This document shows, piece by piece, positions 47,702 through 59,300 of a stretch of 64,000 nt of DNA; within the stretch, counting starts at the first letter, position 1, and each line of letters starts with the position of its first letter. The notes under the pieces are model-generated. The model was not told where the DNA came from. It saw only the letters and a list, made by a program, of their open reading frames with translations, and did not search any database. The position numbers were made by a program, and so were the translations under genes. Source of the DNA: Apostichopus japonicus. Lineage: Eukaryota; Echinodermata; Holothuroidea; Aspidochirotida; Stichopodidae. The stretch is taken from contig NC_092570.1 of NCBI RefSeq assembly GCF_037975245.1, forward strand, positions 19,295,418 to 19,359,417, in the 5' to 3' direction.

Positions 47702-50700
47702 TTATTTTACCTTCTTCCCCTTTCCTTTCTTCTTCTTCTTCTTTTGTAAACCCGATCCGAGCTTGACTATCTCATCGAACGTGTCACCATTCATCCGGTG
47801 GGTGACTGACACCTTCACCCCTGGGAGGTCCTCCTCCTTCCTAGCTTTTAACCCTTCCATGATGTCGCGACCCCCAAGGTCACCGATTAGGTTATCGTCT
47901 AGGTCCAACTCGGAGAAACAGCTGGAATGCTGAAGCAGTCTGACGAAGTTGCAAGAAAGAGAAGGAAAATAATGTGGACATTTTTCCATCTGAATTGAAT
48001 GGAATTTCTGCTTCACTTTCTTGTAGAGTGACAAACTTAAAAGCGCATTATTTCTGCACTCACGTTTTATATTATTCAAGTATTCAAATAAAAAAGCAAG
48101 CATCTTTACCAATAGAGGGCGCTGTAACACAATTGATAAATAACTGATCAATTCAGGAATCAGTAGCTTAAAGTCATGCCCAAGGGAAGTCTTTACATAG
48201 CAAAAGGTCAAACATAAATACTAAGGCAGGAAATAGGATGGGAAGGGGAATCTCAAAGGTGAATGAAATTGAAAGGGGGAAACTGAATCATAGTCTATAT
48301 TCCAATTACTTTCATTTCACAGGAGATTTAATAGAGTTTCTGTTGATTCAGTGCTCCAAACACAAAAAGGTTTTTTGAACCTTGATTGGCCATGGTAAAG
48401 GTAGTAGTTAGTTAGTTATTGAAGAAGGTGTAAAACTAAATCGAGACAGCTTAAAGAGAGTAACAAAGTAACTTAATTTTTATCAACTACTACTGATGGC
48501 ACTTCTTGGTTCAAAAATCAAACTTTTGAAGCACATCTGCTTCATGAAAGATCATTAAAGTGAAGCTGTATTTGTCCAGAAAAATGCAAGATAATTCTAA
48601 TCATAGTTTATTTACGCTAAAACTTACTCACGCACTATCACAGAATGTGTTCTCATTGGAACTTTCATTTTACCCTGATCATGCCCCCCCCCCACCCCAG
48701 TTTCATGTCACAAATCAATTTGAAGGTTTGAATCAGAGCAAGAAATTGGAACCTTTTTGTCAATTTTTAGCGGGGTAATATTTATAATTTCGTTACAATT
48801 GAAGATGATGAGCTTACTCATCTACGAGTGGTAAATGTGTTAACGAGCTCACAGGCACTTCACAAAGCAATTCAGGAGAAAGAATTGTTATCTTGTATAT
48901 ATAACGTTGGATGAATTGGTATAAAAATGCAGACTTCTGAACTCATCCAGTTGTTATTTATGGAATGTAAGGGAATAGTTTTTCCTGGTTAAGTTGAATG
49001 CATTCATTTATAGTTATAAAATATCAAAAGTTATAATCATTTTGGGACTTACTGTCTAAACAGTCTCATAGCAATAACAGGGCCGTAATTGGACCCTGGG
49101 CCGTAGCTATCGATACCGTTATCCGCGATATGTAGCTTATGGATCCAGGGGCCAACAGGAGGGGGACCTGGTGGCTCCTTACTCTTCTTCTTTTTCCCTT
49201 TACCTGTTAACAAAAAAAATATGCAAACATCAAAATACAAAGCTATAGATTTAATTTATATCTTAGTTAGTAAGTAATAATTAATACTGGATGATGTTTC
49301 AAGCACCATGTCTACCTCCTACCCACCCCCCCCCCCCACACACCCCCTCTCCATAACCTGTCCATGAATAATTATGTGCAAGTTTTGAGCATCAGCCAAT
49401 GAACATGAATGGCGTTAGCATAACATTATTAAATGAAAATGAATGGTGTTCGTATAACAGCTTCTTGCATCTGCTGCAAACACCCCTAATACCTTAAATA
49501 CCAGCCTTCAATTGTGAGCCTCCCCATCCCCCCCACCCACCCCCATTCCTGTCAATTTTAACAAAAGGTTAAGATTTATGCGAGGTCAAATCAAACCATA
49601 CCTTTCTTTTTCTTTCCTTTCCCACTTTTGCTACTTCTTGCAGAAGACGGCTTATCGTTGTCTTCTTTGTCACCCTCAGAAAGAGCGGTCTTGACCCTTG
49701 ACCTTTCCTTTTCTGTAATATGCAAGTGAGAAGAACCTTTAATAAATGAAACCTCAAAGACCAGTACTTCACAAGAATGATATTTTTCATATTTTTCATT
49801 TTCATGAAGAAATCCACCAATTCTTCATTCCTAGCTTCACCTATCCAACACTTACAAGACGTAAAGATTCCTTGCAGGAATGAGTTTACGAGTGACAGAC
49901 TACAGTTTAGTGTTAATCCAAATTACTAGGTGCGATTTCTGTTAAAAAGAATTTCAGTAAGTGTTTGAACTTGATACAACCATAGATAACCTTATCAAGT
50001 TGTGAAGTTCAAATACAGATCATTCAATGTTCCTGGCCCCATTCACCCATTAGATACACAAGCAAGGTGCGTATGCATCTCAGTGCTTCAAGTTCTCACT
50101 GGTTTCATCAATTGATAAACTTACTTATAAAATCAGTTGCTCACATTTTTCCTGACACTTCCCTCAATAACTCAAAATGGTTCCCATTAACTGTTAAAGC
50201 AGTGGAGGATGTAACTAATAACCTAGATAAATCAAGAGGCTGATACGTCCATCTCACCTGCCAAAAGCGCCAGAGCTTCTTGTTCTGCTTTTTGTTCCTT
50301 TTGTTCCGCTCTCTGGAGACTTTCTACCTCTGCCTGGTCGGCAGCTAATTTGATGATTTCAATAGCGCCCTCAGCTTCCAGGTTATTGCCATTCAAGTAA
50401 ACTTCTCTGTAAATGAATATAATATATATCAGAGAATTCCAGAAAGATGAAATTTAAGATATTTTGTGTAACCACAATCAGACCTTTGACATTGGTCAGA
50501 AAATACTTCTCTGAATTCCCAGGAAGTCATTTGAGATGATAAAATGGTATACTGCACTAAGATACATGTTCGTCTGTCAGTGGCTGGAAGGAATAAAAAT
50601 TGTGAAGCTTTACTGAGGTATGAGGCAAATTAATTATTAATTTTATTATGGGTTTCAAACTTTTTTGCCATAAACCTAGTAGTATAAAGGACATCAGGAT

Positions 50701-53700
50701 TTTGATTAACCAAACAATTGCAGAAAATTATTAATAATCACATCAAGGTTCAAATTATAAACTGTAGCCAAAAATTAGTCCCCATAATTACTATTACAAA
50801 TTGTAAAGCATGTGAATGTATGTATGTATGTATGTATGTATTTTAGATCCTGCAAGTAGGAACTCGCGAAGAAGCTTCATTGGCCACAAGCTGACCGAAG
50901 TCTAGTCTAGTCTCTTAGATTCATATTTAACGTCCATGATTTTGAATTGTTTATTGTCAACAACTCTGTAACTGGACGACATACATTAATCTTGGAGTGA
51001 CTTGAACTGGGGACCTTATGATTGGAAGGCACCGGCATTAACCACTGAGCTAACACTCCTTTGAATACTGAACTGTAGTAAAACATTTCAAAATGCAAGC
51101 CTTCGTTAATAAATTGAAAATGTGGAGCATTGCTAAAACCTCATGAGACAGCTTTGGAACAATCTAAAAATTGTGAAAGACTGTGTGAATTTGTCAATTT
51201 CTGTTAATATGACAACATAGTCAATGCATAGGCTGTCATCAAGCTAACACAAGCCTACCTTTAAAATACATATTTCAAAACTGTCAAAGAGTACGTATAA
51301 AGCATGCTGTATGTTTCACAATGTTGAACAACTTTTTTTTAGTTTTTCAGTGCCCTCCCAATCCCTCCATTCCTTAATGTAGCTTTTTACACAACATACC
51401 AATAAACAAACAGATTTTATTTTTACCTAATCGCTGTCGTTGAGATGAGATCTCCCAGGGCGGAACCACTCTTGACCCCAAGGTCGCAGTAGCAAAGACT
51501 CAAAGACAAGAGCACTGTGTTACCTTGAAGTCCTTTACACAGTCCGATACATCCATCATCGCCAAACCTGTAAAAGAACACAACCTCTTTAAATTTATAG
51601 GGGAATAATTTCAGTCATTGTGCTGCTATATCATCTATCAAAATTTTGCCATTATCCATGAGAAAGTATTACAGTTCAAAGGTCAATGTGACTGACCTGT
51701 GTTAGCGAATAAATGTCAGCTTTTCTTTCATATTTCTCTTAAAGCAAGAGTCCCTATTCTTCAATTTCAGTTAGTGACTTACACTTACAAAGTACAATAC
51801 ATCTATTTGCATGTTGAGATCAACATTACCAATATGTTTAATAGGAATTACTGACAAAAATATAGCATTATAGTGATCTCTTCTAGTGTTTTCAAAATAA
51901 CAAACAAACCCATTTCTCCTTTTGAAATTCTGTGCCACACATACTTTAGTAAACTGTTCTATTTTAAAAGATCAACAAAAAAAAAAAACTTTTTTATCAG
52001 GTAAATACAGTAATGTGATCGAGACAAAAAGCAAATAGAAATGGACATTTCCACTAAATTTCCATAGAACCATGTCACAAGCCCTGTGAGAAGACTTTAA
52101 AGGTCATCAGTTTTGACCTCAACATATGCTAGAAATTAAAATAATGGTCATTCATGCTCCATTTACAGCTAGCATTTTAATGCCACCCTCAAAGTAACTT
52201 TTAGCATGCTAAATGTTGTTTTCTTGTTTTTGGGGGGGGTGGGGGGGTGAGGGGGTAATACTGATTTCCTTCAAACGATGAAATTACAACGATGAGAAAA
52301 TCTACGCTGTACTTACTCATTGTAATCAAGACATAGAGAGGTCAAAAACAAGACAGAAGATGTTTGAACGAGTCTAGTGGCAGATATCGCTTCCAGGTTA
52401 CAGTCCACTAGGTCAAGCCTGGTGATTGGGTAGACAGCTTTCTCAAGCATCAAAGCCTACGATTATGAAACAGGCAGGCATGCAGGTGAAAATTGTACAA
52501 AACATACATGAAAAATAAAACAAAACATAATATAAAACAAAGAAACATTCACTATATTAATTTCATAGAAGCAAACATATTATCTATTGATTAAATGATA
52601 AACACAAACATGTCAAGTTTATGTAAAACATGGTAGCATACAGCCCTCCCACCCTCCTCCCCCCCTTCCCCCAAAAAATACAAAATAAATCTACACACAT
52701 TACAACTGAATGGGTTGAACTTTTAATTGTAAATAACAGACAGTGAAACAAACAAAATATTTACAGAAAGCAAATTTAAACAAAAAAATTCTGCACACAT
52801 TTTGGTTGTGTGAACAGCAAATTTAGCTGTCCGAAAAGAAAAAAGTCTGAATGTAGCAAACTAACAAAGAAGACCAGTGTGAACACTGTAGGAGAGATGT
52901 GTAGGTTTGCATGGTGAAGAGAACACTGATATATGTTAACTGTAGTAAATATGTGCAGGTTTGGTGAAAAGAACACCCGCTTCGGCATGATACAAATTGA
53001 TCCTTTTACTTATTTTGGGGGTTTCAGCTATGATGCAGTCTGATTTTGATGTAAAACGACTACTCGTCCATCATACATCCTCAAAGCTGATTTCGTTTGT
53101 CTGAACAGAAATGTGGTAACCTAGGACAACCATTAATAGTTTCCACTGGACTTACCAAGTTTGCCAACTGCTCATGAGGAATGGGAACATCCCACACATG
53201 TAGTTCTTTAATGTATCGGTACCACTCATGTCTGATGCAGGCAATGACTGGATCCACACTGACATTCTTTATCTCGGGGTCACTGAAGTCAGGGATTGGT
53301 TCCAGAATAAACTGAAAAATGTAAAATAAATCAGATCAATGATCTTCTGAGAATTTGGATGAAATGAATATCAGCATTTCTGCTTACAATGAGTCTGAAA
53401 GTCGATTAGTGTTGCCTCTAAATTTAGCATTCTAAAATGTGCTAAATAGGTTTCAGACGATTTTCAGATTCTAAGGAGAGTTTCAGTTAATCCCATACCA
53501 CACTGCCGGTCTGACCACGACCCTACTCGGCTCAGCCGTTGTGACCCAGTTTTTGATAAGTCTTGAAGACCCTACAGACTAAAAACTGACATCCACACAC
53601 CACACAAAACGATCAGTACACACGACGATCCCTTTCTGTTAACGATCAGTGCTAGGTTAGGTCACATGGAAAAATACTTTCCTGTGATTGCTTACACTTG

Positions 53701-54323
53701 TTAAGACACTACTGGTTTTGTCATGAACTGCCGACTGCCAGCTAGAAGAACTCTGCATTTTCAGTTCTTTCGACTGAAGCCAATAGGACTCAACACAGTC
53801 AAGATCGTAGTCATCAGTCATAGTCGTAAGAACACACACAATACCCGACTATCCAGGACTTTCGATGTAACGACGGTTGAGTCGAGTCGGGTATTCTTAT
53901 TCAATCTGCGGCTGGGTTTAGACAATTACCAGCTAGCTAAGAAGACAGATCTATGCTTTCACGGTGACAATAGAAAGCATGTGGAAATTTTGGGTATTTC
54001 ATGCTCACAATCAGATAGCCAGTCTCGTAGCAATGTATCTCTAATTCATTAATTATATTACATCATTTGTATATTTAGAGAGCTCTGAACAATCAGTATA
54101 TACAGATCTGTTGTACCTTCACGATCAGACGATCATTCTCGTAGCAGTCCTTCATAGATGACTTGAGTCGTGGACACACCACTGATTTCTTCTTGGCACA
54201 GTTGTCCAGGTAGCTTTTGTAGAGCCTTTTAACAACCACTCCAGGATCCTCCAGCATTCCCTTAGGTCTCTTCTTCTTACCTCCCTTCTTCTTCTTCTTA
54301 CCTGCTTTCTTTTTTCCAGGCAT
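47702..54323 (-). CDS. leucine-rich-repeat protein with lysine-rich ends (430 aa)
   Basis: Eight coding exons: 54117-54323, 53156-53311, 52317-52456, 51427-51567, 50258-50406, 49602-49712, 49053-49203, 47702-47939. All junctions are GT/AG, phases are consistent and the sum is 430 codons plus TAA. The start MPGKKKAGKKKKKGG heads a lysine-rich N-terminus. Residues about 130-235 hold ribonuclease-inhibitor-type LRRs (LDLVDCNL, LCLDYNEFGDDG, LSLCYCDLG, VYLNGNNLEAEGA). A Gln/Glu/Lys-rich probable coiled coil and a Lys-rich linker follow (about 236-310). A further LRR pair (LHIADNGI, LDLDDNLIGDLGG) precedes the tail QKKKKKKGKGKKVK. The LRR-charged insert-LRR layout recalls ciliary LRR proteins such as LRRC71, but I do not recognise an orthologue. 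The role is probably in protein-protein interaction. Confidence 0.87.
50813..51063 (-). mobile_element. tRNA-derived SINE in LRR intron 4
   Basis: On the minus strand, a head with a pol III A box (TTAGCTCAGTGGTTAATGC) and B box (GTTCAAGTCAC) is followed by an unrelated body of about 150 bp and a (TACA)n tail at 50813-50844. There is no matching acceptor stem, so it is not a tRNA gene. It is a different family from the SINE at 5094 because its tRNA head and body differ. Confidence 0.75.
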
Positions 54324-54655
54324 GACTAAGGGGTTACAAATAATGTATAAATAATATAAATTATAAATTTATTATAAATTATATTTTTATCACATTGCTT
54401 GCAAATTTCAACAAATTTTACAAAGCATTATACAAAAGTAAGTTGGCAATTGTGATTTTTTTTTAAATACTCTTATTTATATGTTTGAAACCAAAGTTGA
54501 CACCTTGTCACAATGTACAATATTTACAGCTTAATCAACTCCTCTTACAAGATGTCACGAAATTATACTCTTTGTTAATGGTTTGCATGAAAGTAACACA
54601 AGTGCCATGCTATTATCACCATCACTGTGGCACTTATTCTATATGAAGGGGGGCG

Positions 54656-54766
54656 GTGTCATTCTGCCATCGGTACTTTCCGGTTTCTATCCTTTCCGCC
54701 ATTGCAGAAAGGATAGAAACCTATGGCGGAAAGGTATGGTGGTATGCACCTATGGCGGAATGGCAC
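54656..54766. repeat. short foldback repeat, copy 2
   Basis: Outer arms GTGTCATTCTGCCAT (54656-54670) and ATGGCGGAATGGCAC (54752-54766) are inverted. A perfect 15-bp inner inverted pair lies at 54682-54696 and 54707-54721. It shares termini and ACCTATGGCGGAATGG with 17007-17080. Confidence 0.8.
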
Positions 54767-55345
54767 TAGATCCTATATGAAGTATTTGCAACCTAGGTAC
54801 ATATCAGCTACTAACATTTGGCCTAAGTTAGGCCTAGGTCTAAATACCTACCACTTGGTCTTAATGACTATCAATATACTAGTCACCTTTTAAGCTGTAT
54901 AACATGAATTTGCTAATGGGAATTTTGACCAAAGAAATGGCAAAATAAAGATTGCCAACAACTCATGCAGGCAATGAAAAAGACGGTTTAAGATATGTGT
55001 ACAGGCATTTTCTCAAAGGGAAAGAGAATTTTTTGAATTCTGTTTTTTGTTTCTACTAACCTTCTCAGTTAAAGATTTTTTTTGCAATGAACCAGTTTAA
55101 AGAGGCTTTATGTATTTACTGTTAGGCCTATTGATAAACTGATGTATATGTAGGCCTACATATACTGTAGCATAGTGTAGGCAAAGCTGTCGTACCATTG
55201 CTGCAGATCACTTTGGCAACACTGCATGTGGATACCTATCTTAGCCTACATCATGTATAAATGTGTAACATGTGTCTTTTACCGCTGTACGATGATTTGG
55301 AACTTGCAAATGTAAAACTTGAATGCATGGCATTAGGGAATAGGG

Positions 55346-55450
55346 GCTGAGATAGCTCAGTTGATGGAACACATGAGTACTGACTTGGAACCCTGGTCAA
55401 TGCTTAAGTTATGGTCCAAATCTTGTCATGGCCAAAACTTTCTTTACTCT
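55346..55450 (+). mobile_element. tRNA-derived SINE head, degenerate
   Basis: GGGGCTGAGATAGCTCAGTT resembles a tRNA 5' half with A box. A decayed B box (TGGTCCAAATCTT) follows about 55 nt later. The body is not clearly delimited. Confidence 0.5.
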
Positions 55451-55865
55451 TTACAAATTTGTTTATACGTTTTCTGTTGTTCATTTAGGCTAGCCTTCTT
55501 ATAAATAATAGCTAGGACAACTTTCGATCAATTGACCTAGCTACATTGTATTTTCAACACAATGCAAGTTGGCTTTGATGCAATATAATTTTGTCCATTT
55601 GTTATTGAGTTAGGCTTTTGTCGACTTAGGTCAACTGATGTGCACTAAGTTATGCATCAGACATTCCCAGAACTTGAGCGCGTCTGGTCACCAAGTTCTT
55701 CTAATCTAAGTACCGATTAGGACTACTAACTTTAGTTAGGGGTTATAACAATTAACATCAAGCCTACGAAATAAGTTATGTTCCTAGGCTAGTAACCTTT
55801 GGTCAGTTACATTGAATAACCTACGAAATTGAATGTGCAAGTCTAATTTGAATTAAGCTTCTTAC

Positions 55866-56329
55866 CTTGACTCCAAGAGAAAATTACAAAGGTAGACTAC
55901 GTTCTTTCATCTGGATAACTCAATTCTTGACCGATCTTGTGCGGAAGTTCCCACAGGTTGTTGATATGTTGTCAGGTGAACGTGCATTTGACACTATTCA
56001 ATATTCATCAAGATATCAATATTCATTACCTTTTCAAGTTTCGCGGTCAAAGATTGGTCCAATCTCTCTTTACCACATTTCCTACCGGGATACATAATTA
56101 GGTAATTGCCCTCACAGTTCAATTGAGTTGTGCTCTCAAATGACTGACTGAAACGTGTCCTAAGTGATTACTGGTCCGTAGAACACGTAGGTTTACAGTG
56201 TGATTATACTACCGGTTCGTATGCGCTATGGAAAAAGTTGAGTAGTTAGTAATATTCATACACAAGACTAGTAATCGTAAAGGATAATTGGACTTTGTAA
56301 CCGGTCTACAGTTTGCGAAGATCGGGGAA
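55866..56329. promoter_or_regulatory. probable bidirectional promoter, LRR gene / DNAJC3
   Basis: The interval lies between the inferred LRR 5' UTR donor (55866) and the DNAJC3 start (56330/56354), so both transcripts should begin here in opposite directions. It contains ATTGGTCCAAT at 56053-56063, a palindromic pair of CCAAT boxes facing both ways, a common feature of bidirectional promoters. No TATA box was seen. Confidence 0.5.
56059..56077 (+). promoter_or_regulatory. ER stress response element-like site (CCAAT-N9-CCACA)
   Basis: CCAAT at 56059-56063 is followed by exactly nine bases and CCACA at 56073-56077. The established ERSE bound by NF-Y with ATF6/XBP1 is CCAAT-N9-CCACG, so only the final base differs. 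It lies 253-277 bp before the two possible DNAJC3 start codons. DNAJC3 is a known unfolded-protein-response target in vertebrates. Confidence 0.5.
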
Positions 56330-59300
56330 ATGAGGCTACGAGAGGAGAGAAAGATGGTGAATTTTCACAGTCTCTATACATCCCTGCCATTGCTACTTGT
56401 GACATTGGCAGTGAAATTCGAAGGTAAGTCTGATTTCACCGATACATGAACAGTGGTGTTTCTGTTAGTGTTACTACTCTACTGACCTAACTTAGGGTCT
56501 ATGCTATATTGTGTCCAGAAGTATAGGCTAGGCCTACCTAGTTTATGTAGCTTACAGTAGGCCTTACACTATACAAAAACACTAAGTTAGTTACAGTATG
56601 CTCTCCGTTCAATCTGGTAACATCATATACTGCCTGAAGGAACCTTAGCAAGGTTAACCCTCAAAGTTTCTGTGAAGCCAAAGTACAACATTGGAAGAAG
56701 CAGAACACAATTTTAACAGGATATATGTTTATATTACATTTTGCTGAAATACAAGGTTCCAGTTAAAAACTGAATAAGTATAGCTAGCCCTTAGAGAACC
56801 CTATGTGTCCTGGCGTTAAGTATTGACCACTGGAAAGGGGAATTAAATGAATTGTCAACTCTGCATGGTAGGCTGTAAAGGTACGTTCGCGATGTGTACG
56901 TAATATATATAATAGGCAATCACCTGTGCGTTTACATGCGGGAATGTATTTGCTGCAGAAGTGGGAGTCCTAACTTCAAGTCGCTCGTTTTAGCTATTTG
57001 CCCGCACTTCACCATTCCTCAAATTGATGCATTCGACAAATGATGCTTTTGGTAGGAATCTGACCAGTGAATTTGAAAATCAGATTTCTTCAGGAAGAAA
57101 ATGTTGAATGGGGACAATTATCACATAGTTAGAAAGAGAAAAATAAGAACTATGAGGATTGAGGAGGACAATGTATCCAAATCTCCCACCAGACAATTCC
57201 TGGAAGGCAGAGCAATCATGGAATAATGTTTGTGCAATTCCAGCATTGAAAGCTGTCAGATTCTTATATTAGGGGCAGCTCAAGGAAACACTTGACATAT
57301 TACTAGTGACATCTTTTTCTGCTAAATTTAATTTGCAGATGCTGAATCGGTATCAGAAGCTAAACAGTTTATGGATGCTGGCAATGTATTGTTAGCTGCC
57401 GGTCAGCTAGCTGATGCTCTCACACAGTACAATAATGCCATTGGTAAGTAGCAATATACAGTTTCGATAAAACCAGCGACTGCTGTGTTTTTTCACATCA
57501 TGGAAGCATTTTGTTTCTGATGTTGGAGAGACCTAAAATTCATATCATTTGAGTAAAGAACGGTTAAATTTTGACACTTGAAAGTATATATATGCTTCAA
57601 CAAGAGATCTATGTAGTAATATTTTTCTCATTGGAGTGCTATTTTTGGATTTCAATTTGTGACATGCAGCATCAATAAAGCTTTTTCCAAAGATATCTTT
57701 GAAATTTTAAGAGTTCCTGTGTGATTTCATGGATCAATTTATCAGACCTGTTAGTGAAATGTTATGCCAAAAAAATGCCACTCAAACACACACAAAGATG
57801 TATATGGATAGTAGCTTTTGTACACAGCACCATAGTTGTAAATGCATTGTTTTTAATGTGAAGCATATTCATAATATTTCAAGGTTTTTTTCTGAAATAT
57901 GTCTGGAATTGGTGCATATTGTTATCAGCATCAACCCAAGCCATCCGCACTCATGCTCCCCCTCCCATGCCCACCCCCCCCCACACACACTCAGTGATCA
58001 GCATGTGCTCTTTGAAATATTGTCCATGAATGGATTTTAAATTTGGCTATGACAATGACCCTCCCTATTTCACATGAATTATCGCTACCCCCTCTGACCA
58101 CGTTTTCATCTTTTTTAATTCCACAGACAGAGACTCTACAGACTACATGGCTTACTTCAAGAGGGCGACAACGTGGCTCGCTTTGGGAAAATCTAAAGCA
58201 GCTCTTCCTGATCTCACTAAGAGCATCAAGCTTAAGGAAGACTTCACGCCCGCCATCCTCAGTAAAGCGAGCATATTCCTAAAGCAGGGTCACATGGATG
58301 ATGCACTTAAATATTACAAACGAGTCGTAAGTAGCAATCCTTTAATTTCAACTTGTGTAAGCGATGAGGCTTAGCAATCGGGAGGTTCCGGGTTCAATTC
58401 TAGGCCAGGTCATAGTCAGGTGGGTTTTCCACCCAAGAGCAATCTATGGTTTTCCCATCTGAAACGGCTTTCTAAATTGAGTAGCTTCCAAATTTCAGTT
58501 AAAATGTTGAATTCAAGGCCACCCAGTGTGAAAGTTGTAATCCATAAGCCCTTGCATGTTTCTCCCACATTCATGGTCGCTTTAGTATTGTAAAAACAAT
58601 TGCCTGATAATTATATATATATGATAGTTATTATAAATTGATTGATAAAACAAATGTCAAAAACGTTATAAAAAATATGTAATACTGATCAATTATTTCA
58701 TCTTGTATTTTTTACGTGAGCAAATGAACATCGTAAAACTGACTGTAAACAAATTCAAAACGAGCAACAATCCGTTTGGCTATGACTTTTTGTTTTTACT
58801 AAATAAACAACAGATTAAAACATTTTGAAACAACAAAGAAGTTTGTGGCTGGAATAGAAATCCAACTAGTTTTTGAGACCTCTATATCCCCCCCCCTCCC
58901 TCTACCGCTAACAATAACCCTAAGCAAGGAGTGAATAAATGTTCAAACCTTTGAAATTAACTTCATGCCAATACCCTCTTTCTTTCAGCTTGTTCTAGAC
59001 ATACAAAACAAAGAAGCCAAGGAGAAGTTTGGTTTAATTCCAACTTTGAAGGCGAGAGTACCTATCGCAGACAAGCAGGTAGAAGATGGAGAACTCGAGC
59101 AAGCTATTGAAAACTATTCTAAGCTAATAATGGTTAGTACCTTGTTTTTTAATGACCCTTAGACAGTGTGATTGCCTTTTGACCGTATTCGAATATGCAT
59201 TATGCAAATCACACATTTGAGTTTTTGGTTCCTTGCTTTTTGCAAAGCAAGGAAACTATGCGTTCAACTTGGCGTGTGTGTGTGTGTGTGTATGTGTGCG

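Larger units (their letters stand above)
54326..55865 (-). other. 5' UTR intron of the LRR gene
   Basis: The acceptor ...CCTTAG lies 2 nt before the ATG (exon resumes at 54325). A matching donor, CTTGGAGTCAAG|GTAAG, lies at 55865/55866. The intron holds the foldback at 54656-54766 and a SINE-like sequence at 55346-55450. Confidence 0.55.

Noticed and set aside
53870-53900. Small hairpin ACCCGACT...AGTCGGGT
   Set aside because: Short arms within an intron and no second copy seen; not reportable as a feature.
53723-54052. 109-codon open frame on the plus strand
   Set aside because: It lies in an intron of the minus-strand LRR gene and has no recognisable features.
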